From JASGTU01 sp963821815 (GTDB lineage Bacteria; Chloroflexota; Anaerolineae; Caldilineales; Caldilineaceae), in contig CAWGFG010000006.1 in assembly GCA_963821815.1 (NCBI GenBank), positions 1,488,001 through 1,552,000 on the forward strand: DNA of 64,000 nucleotides. The letters are read 5' to 3'. Every line of letters begins with the position of its first letter. The first letter of the stretch is position 1. Both the position numbers and the translations under genes were made by a program. The notes beneath the pieces were generated by a model. It had not been told where the DNA came from. It searched no databases and worked only from the letters and a program-made list of their open reading frames with translations. Below, piece by piece: positions 59,457-64,000 of this stretch.

Positions 59457-61088
59457 CTACTGCGCTGCTTCATCTCGCTGAAAGTGCAGCACACGCGGTC
59501 CCTGGAAATGCTGTTCATCGACTTGAGTGTAGTTGTTCGCAAGTTCTTTGATGATGAGATTATTCGGATCGGTGTACCACTCGTGCGCATAGAGCAGCCA
59601 GACGCTCGAATACGGTGCTATTGTTTCACGCAGATGTGCGATGTCGTCTATTTGCATGCGGGGTTCGAGTTCGCCCGATCCGAACAGTGTCACCGGCATA
59701 CCTGCTAACTCGCCCTGAACGGGATCGGCAGCTTGCCCCGCAGCAGATCTGAGCGCGTAGTAGTCCAGCGGTATCTGCGACCACGATGCGTTGATCAACA
59801 CGATATCTTCACTGCTCACATTTTGTACGATATAGGCTGTGAGACTGCGCCAATCCTCTTTATGGAACTGGTGGAAATAGGCGTTTATCGAAAACAGCGT
59901 GAGCCCAAAGACCAACAATAAGAATGATACACCGAGTGCCGGTCTAAGCCGTTTAAGTCGCGTGCGAATCTGTGTATTTTCGTTCCGTGTAACAAGGCCA
60001 TCAAGCAGCCAGCCTATACCACAACCGATGAGCAGGAAGTAGGATAACGTCGTCCAGATCAACGCACGATCAGAAAGTATGGGTCGTTGTAGGCTAATCA
60101 CTATCACGATGGAAGCCGGAATCAAAAACAACGATCCTAACATGATGGCGACGGCTGCTTTCTTACGCAGAGCGTACAGACCCAGAGCAGCCATCGACCA
60201 ATAGATGATATCCCAGAGCAGCGCTACTGGATACCATCCTTCTGGAAAGGCCAGGTTGAAGTTGTGGAAGACGGACCAGATGCTATACGCCGTCATGGAT
60301 TGGATCCAGAAATTGTGATAGACACCTATTGACTGGTGCACGAACGCCGGCAGCCAGGGAAGCCACAGCACGAATACGATGACCTGCGTGATCACCCAGT
60401 TCAATAGGAAACCGGGCTCACACATGGCCTGCAGTCCACAGGCGCCTCTCCTACGCTGAATGCCCCAGGCTAGAAACACGGCGGCATTCAATGCCACCGG
60501 CAGCGTGACAGCTATGTTATTGTGCGTGTACATCATTGTCGTTTCGAAGAAGACCAGGGCCGCTATGGCCGCGTAACGGCGCCGTGTCCTGGGCATGGAA
60601 TCGCTGAACCAGACGGCGCGCGCATAGAGCAAGCCGGCTGCCAGGAATGCTGCCAGGGCGTACATACGCGCTTCCTGTGCGTAGCGTATGTGGAACGGCG
60701 AAAGCGCAAGCAGGAACACAGCGACCATCGCCGCGGTACGACCGACTAATTTCTTACCGGCAATATAGAACAGCGGAATTGTCGCGATGCTTAGCAGCGC
60801 CGAGAGCGAGCGCACGCTTCTTTCGCTGTCACCAAACAGGGCCATCCAGCCGTGCAATAGAAGATAGTAGAGTGGCGGATGCTGGTCAACGCTGCTGACG
60901 AACTGAACCAGACTGCCGATGCTATGCTGGGCAACCCATACGCTGAACGCTTCGTCGATCCACAGCGACTGTTTGCCCAGCGCCCACAGGCGTAACACTC
61001 CGCCGACTATTGAAATGAGCGCAACCAGTGTCCACTCTAGCCGATGATGCGTTGGCACTTGCGCACTTTCAGGGATTTTCAGAAACAT
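59457..61088 (-). CDS. GT39-type polytopic membrane glycosyltransferase
   Basis: About 543 residues. TM1 (LVALISIVGGVLRLWAL) is followed by the first outer loop with GKQSLWIDEAFSVWVAQ, and DQHPPLYYLLLHGWMALFG is a conserved second element, typical of GT-C enzymes using polyprenyl-phosphate sugars. About a dozen TM segments follow; the C-terminal 140 residues are soluble. The acceptor is unknown. It is much shorter than the GT39 protein at 19271 and has a different C-terminal domain. Start ATG 61088 (TTG 61106 possible). Confidence 0.82.
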   Translation of the reverse strand: MFLKIPESAQVPTHHRLEWTLVALISIVGGVLRLWALGKQSLWIDEAFSVWVAQHSIGSLVQFVSSVDQHPPLYYLLLHGWMALFGDSERSVRSLSALLSIATIPLFYIAGKKLVGRTAAMVAVFLLALSPFHIRYAQEARMYALAAFLAAGLLYARAVWFSDSMPRTRRRYAAIAALVFFETTMMYTHNNIAVTLPVALNAAVFLAWGIQRRRGACGLQAMCEPGFLLNWVITQVIVFVLWLPWLPAFVHQSIGVYHNFWIQSMTAYSIWSVFHNFNLAFPEGWYPVALLWDIIYWSMAALGLYALRKKAAVAIMLGSLFLIPASIVIVISLQRPILSDRALIWTTLSYFLLIGCGIGWLLDGLVTRNENTQIRTRLKRLRPALGVSFLLLVFGLTLFSINAYFHQFHKEDWRSLTAYIVQNVSSEDIVLINASWSQIPLDYYALRSAAGQAADPVQGELAGMPVTLFGSGELEPRMQIDDIAHLRETIAPYSSVWLLYAHEWYTDPNNLIIKELANNYTQVDEQHFQGPRVLHFQRDEAAQ

Positions 61089-61164
61089 AGTTATTTTGTG
61101 GCTCAATTGGTTTCTTCGATGTATTCAGACATTGAGAGTTTCCTGTGTCTCTGTTCGCTCTCTT

Positions 61165-61194
61165 TTGGAATCGAGACAATCGCTACACTATACT
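61165..61194 (+). promoter_or_regulatory. Promoter of the lactonase operon
   Basis: TTGGAA at 61165-61170 and TATACT at 61189-61194, 18-bp spacing, about 107 bp before the ATG at 61302. It shares the TTGG -35 and TATACT -10 with the promoter at 23642-23670. Confidence 0.5.
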
Positions 61195-61301
61195 AATAAA
61201 CACTCTACCGATCCGAAATCAACGAAATAGGGCCGTCACCATTCGAAGGCGCTCACCGCGCACCATGAACCTACACCATCACAACCTACAAGGAAACCTA
61301 A

Positions 61302-62189
61302 ATGAGCTGGCATTTCGAAAAGTTGACAAACCTGGGCAGTATCACGGAAGGTCCAGCCTGGGATGGCACACAATTGCTCTTCTCCAACAATGCCGAAGAC
61401 CGGATCATGAGCTATAGACCGGAGACGGGCGAGATTACCGTGTATCGCACTGGAACCAACAACAATAACGGGCTGATGTTCGACAAGGATGGCCAACTTT
61501 ACGCGTGCGAAAGTGGTGCACGTCGTATCGTACGCTATGAATCAGATGGGTCCACAACCGTTATTTGCGACAATCTGGACGGCAAGCGCCTGAACAGCCC
61601 CAATGATTTGGCTATCGACGCCAAAGGTCGCATTTGGTTCACCGATCCGCGCTACGGCGACTATCGTGATGACATGGAACTGGACCACGAATCGGTGATT
61701 CGTCTTGAGCCGCAGAGCAACGGCTCTTGGACTGCACAGCGTATGACCTACGACACGACGTCGCCTAACGGCATCCTGATATCGCCGAACCAGAAGACCC
61801 TTTACGTCGCTCAAAGCCGGTATGGCGAAGGAGAGAAACGCGAACTCCGTGCCTATCCCATCCTGGAAGATGATACCTTGGGCGAGTATGAAGTGCTGCA
61901 CAACTTCTATCCCCATCGCGGCATTGACGGCATGTGCCTGGACACCGAGGGTAACATCATTGCAGCTGCCGGATGGGAACTGAGCGGACCCGGCGGCATG
62001 ATCTATGTCTTTGCACCAAATGGACGCGTGCTGGAGACGCATCCGGTCCCCGTGCAACGCCCCACCAATTGTACATTCGGCGGAGAAAGCCACACCGAGC
62101 TTTATGTCACGTCAATCTGCGGTTCATTGCTTCGTGCGAAGACAAATCGGCGCGGTCATTTGCTCTATCCCCCGCTGTGGTCGATCTAG
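61302..62189 (+). CDS. SMP-30/gluconolactonase family sugar lactonase
   Basis: 295 residues, six-bladed beta propeller. Metal-binding residues are suggested by Glu in SITEGPAWDG, Asn in LNSPNDLAIDAKGRIWFTDP and DTTSPNGILISPN, and Asp in GIDGMCLDTEGN, as in SMP-30 enzymes that hydrolyse sugar lactones to aldonic acids. It opens an operon with a 2-hydroxyacid dehydrogenase and an HpcH-type aldolase, fitting non-phosphorylative sugar oxidation. RBS AAGGAAAC. No signal peptide. Confidence 0.88.
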   Translation: MSWHFEKLTNLGSITEGPAWDGTQLLFSNNAEDRIMSYRPETGEITVYRTGTNNNNGLMFDKDGQLYACESGARRIVRYESDGSTTVICDNLDGKRLNSPNDLAIDAKGRIWFTDPRYGDYRDDMELDHESVIRLEPQSNGSWTAQRMTYDTTSPNGILISPNQKTLYVAQSRYGEGEKRELRAYPILEDDTLGEYEVLHNFYPHRGIDGMCLDTEGNIIAAAGWELSGPGGMIYVFAPNGRVLETHPVPVQRPTNCTFGGESHTELYVTSICGSLLRAKTNRRGHLLYPPLWSI

Positions 62190-62232
62190 TAGCTGTCCGT
62201 AGCAACCGCCCATAAAGTAGAGGAGCATGGCT

Positions 62233-63303
62233 ATGAGCGCGTTCAATATTGGAATTTCCGCTGCCCTGCCGGATCAGGCTGGCGACTACTATCTCGCGGG
62301 GCGGGACGAGGCGCTGTCGCCATACCCATTCGTGCGGTATGAGTACTTTGATCATCCTGCAGACGGTGAGGTTGGTCAAGTCATCGAGCCTCAGGACATC
62401 GTGGAATTTGATGGCGTACTGGCTCTGAGCCCCATATTCAACGCGGAGTCGTTTAGCGGCGACGACCGCTTAGCCGTGATCGGTCGCTGGGGAGTCGGCT
62501 ACGATCGTATTGACGTGGAGGCGTGTACTGAAGCAGGCGTGTTACTGGCAATAGCTACTGACGCGGTGCGTACCCCCGTCGCAGAAGCGGTGCTTACGCT
62601 CATGTTGGCGCTGGCCAAATGCTTGCCCGAAAAAGACCGCATCGTGCGCCAGGGGCGTTGGGACCTGCGCGGCGTTTCGCCCGCCGTCGACTTGCGAGGC
62701 AAGACGGTTGGCATGGTGGGAATGGGTAATATCGGTGCAGAGATATTCCGTTTACTGGAACCCTTCGGCCTGGGAAGGAAGATCGCCCATGATCCGTATC
62801 TGAAATCAGAAGTTGCCGAGGCCCTGGACGTCGAGCTAGTCGAAATCGAGAAAGTGTTCAGCGAATCAGACTTCGTCACGCTCAACACGCCGCTGAACAG
62901 GCAAACGCGTGGTCTCGTTGACAGGCGGCTGCTGGCAATGATGAAACCGACCGCCTACCTAATCAACACTGCTCGCGGTCCGGTAGTGGTCGAAGAAGAC
63001 CTGATCGAGGCCCTGCAGGAAGGGCTGCTTGCCGGGGCCGGGCTGGATGTCTTTGCCGATGAGCCCATGCCGACGGACAATCCGCTAACCCGCATGGACA
63101 ATGTCATCCTTGCACCGCATTCGCTGGCGTGGACCGACGGCCTCTATCGCGAGAATACTGTGCAAACGCTACAGAACATTCTCACAGTTTTCCAGGGACG
63201 GATACCTAAACATACTGTGAATCCACAGGTTGCCGGCAATTCTGTCTTTCAGAAAAAATTGGAGAATCTGGCTAAGCGCTGGCAGAAGGCTGTCAGCGTA
63301 TAG
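62233..63303 (+). CDS. D-isomer-specific 2-hydroxyacid dehydrogenase
   Basis: 356 residues. NAD-binding loop VGMVGMGNIGAEIFRLL at about residue 160; the catalytic Arg is in INTARGPVV, Glu in DVFADEPMP and His in LAPHSLAW, all in order. It could reduce or oxidise a 2-hydroxy/2-keto acid in the sugar-acid route, for example the 2-keto acid product of a dehydratase or aldolase step, or glyoxylate. ATG 62233 is chosen because AGGAG lies seven bases ahead; ATG 62227 is too close to it. It is 43 bp after the lactonase and 73 bp before the aldolase. Confidence 0.9.
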   Translation: MSAFNIGISAALPDQAGDYYLAGRDEALSPYPFVRYEYFDHPADGEVGQVIEPQDIVEFDGVLALSPIFNAESFSGDDRLAVIGRWGVGYDRIDVEACTEAGVLLAIATDAVRTPVAEAVLTLMLALAKCLPEKDRIVRQGRWDLRGVSPAVDLRGKTVGMVGMGNIGAEIFRLLEPFGLGRKIAHDPYLKSEVAEALDVELVEIEKVFSESDFVTLNTPLNRQTRGLVDRRLLAMMKPTAYLINTARGPVVVEEDLIEALQEGLLAGAGLDVFADEPMPTDNPLTRMDNVILAPHSLAWTDGLYRENTVQTLQNILTVFQGRIPKHTVNPQVAGNSVFQKKLENLAKRWQKAVSV

Positions 63304-63376
63304 TGAACAAGCAAGCATGACAGCTGTTGCTGTCTGTACACCCTGTCTCAAACATAGCGAAAGAGGAATACGAATA

Positions 63377-64000
63377 ATGAAAACGAATCGGTTGAAAGAG
63401 AAGCTGGCATCCGGAGAAATGCCCATCGGTCACATGATTGTGGAATTTGGCACGCGTGGGATTGCGCAGATTGTGGCCAATGCCGGCGTTGACTTCGTAA
63501 TCATAGACACAGAACACACGCCATATACATCCGCCGATCTGGCTGATCTCTATGCGTGGTTCAAGGCGACCGATGTGGCGCCGTTCGTACGCATCCCCGA
63601 GATCCAATATCATTTCATCGCCCGTACGTTGGATGCCGGCGCACTTGGCGTCATGGTTCCGGACGTGAAGGACGGTGACGAGGCTAAGGCAATCGTCGAT
63701 GCCGCTAAGTATGCACCGCTAGGTCATCGCGGCATGATGATGAACGCCGCGCACACGGATTATCAGCCGGCGAACCCTGCTGAGTACACGGCGTACGCCA
63801 ACGAGAACACGACGGTCATCTGCCAGATCGAGAGCGAGGAAGGTCTAAGCAACCTGGACGCCATTGCATCGACTCCTGGCGTGGATATCCTCTGGGTGGG
63901 TCACTTCGACCTGACTTCGTCCATGGGGATCCCGGGCGAATTCGAGCACCCGCGCTTCCTGGAAGCAGTTCAGCTTGTGATCGAGACTGCCAACAAGTAC
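63377..64000 (+). CDS. HpcH/HpaI family aldolase, truncated by the window edge
   Basis: The first 208 codons are present and the frame is open at the right edge; a full family member has about 250-260 residues. Active-site residues are visible: His47 in IDTEHTP, Arg72 in FVRIPE, Glu in CQIESEEGL and Asp in VGHFDLTSSMG. Homologues such as RhmA cleave 2-keto-3-deoxy sugar acids (for L-rhamnonate: to pyruvate and L-lactaldehyde) with a divalent metal. Start ATG 63377 with AGAGGAA ribosome binding site. Third gene of the lactonase operon. Confidence 0.9.
   Translation, partial: MKTNRLKEKLASGEMPIGHMIVEFGTRGIAQIVANAGVDFVIIDTEHTPYTSADLADLYAWFKATDVAPFVRIPEIQYHFIARTLDAGALGVMVPDVKDGDEAKAIVDAAKYAPLGHRGMMMNAAHTDYQPANPAEYTAYANENTTVICQIESEEGLSNLDAIASTPGVDILWVGHFDLTSSMGIPGEFEHPRFLEAVQLVIETANKY

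Noticed and set aside
1..64000. CRISPR arrays, prophage, insertion sequences, rRNA or tRNA genes
   Set aside because: No spaced direct repeats, transposase or phage genes, and no structural RNA signatures were seen on reading both strands.

Overview
The window is a dense, mostly intact piece of a bacterial chromosome of moderate GC content, with no RNA genes, mobile elements or CRISPR arrays that I can recognise. Gene content points to an uncultured member of the Chloroflexota. The pointers are a fused PurS-PurL type FGAM synthase, a large GT39-type membrane glycosyltransferase, an SH3/TolB-propeller surface protein, a 10-TM FtsX-like permease with two ATPases, a mevalonate-pathway decarboxylase, and several enolase-superfamily sugar-acid dehydratases beside sulfatase, esterase and formamidase genes. 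The last trait is known from SAR202 and from marine or sponge-associated Anaerolineae/Caldilineae. The class assignment is inference; no marker gene is present.

Layout. 0.25-8.2 kb: de novo purine operon purL-purQ-purC-purE-purK-purF, with purL interrupted by a frameshift near 670-690. 8.3-11.0 kb: a 904-aa acyl-CoA synthetase (ADP-forming)/GNAT fusion followed by a clear terminator. 11.2-13.3 kb (minus): secreted or anchored SH3/TolB-propeller protein. 13.5-19.0 kb: TetR regulator with consensus promoter and palindromic operator, lipoprotein membrane-fusion protein and RND pump. 19.3-25.0 kb: GT39 glycosyltransferase, ADP-ribosylglycohydrolase, coiled-coil protein between two strong hairpins, a 92-aa unknown protein and a (di)phosphomevalonate decarboxylase.

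25.1-32.4 kb (minus): an operon-like run of formamidase, MFS transporter, CE7 esterase, sulfatase, rhamnonate-dehydratase-like enolase and nucleotidyltransferase/beta-helix protein. 32.7-40.2 kb (plus, divergent): enolase-superfamily protein, 2-keto-3-deoxy-sugar-acid dehydratase-like FAH protein, UROD-like protein, MFS transporter, unrecognised TIM-barrel-like protein and galactonate-dehydratase-like enolase. 40.5-46.6 kb: MacA-like lipoprotein, FtsX permease split by a second frameshift, and two ATPases, one with an AbrB-like tail. 46.7-64 kb: Gfo/Idh/MocA dehydrogenases, phosphodiesterase, GH29 fucosidase, a small conserved protein, SlyD, uronate isomerase, FGGY kinase, O-methyltransferase, a galacturonokinase-like GHMP kinase with a nucleotidyltransferase, SGNH hydrolase, GT39 protein, and a lactonase-dehydrogenase-aldolase operon running off the right edge.

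How it fits together (inference). The 25-64 kb part reads as a distributed, largely cytoplasmic toolkit. It would remove sulfate, acetyl and fucosyl groups from small imported sugars, oxidise them, open lactones, dehydrate sugar acids with at least three enolase-superfamily enzymes and cleave or dehydrate the 2-keto-3-deoxy products. Uronate isomerase and the galacturonokinase-like kinase add routes for uronic acids. The catalytic enzymes lack evident signal peptides and two MFS carriers are embedded, so import of monomers or oligomers is more likely than secretion of hydrolases.
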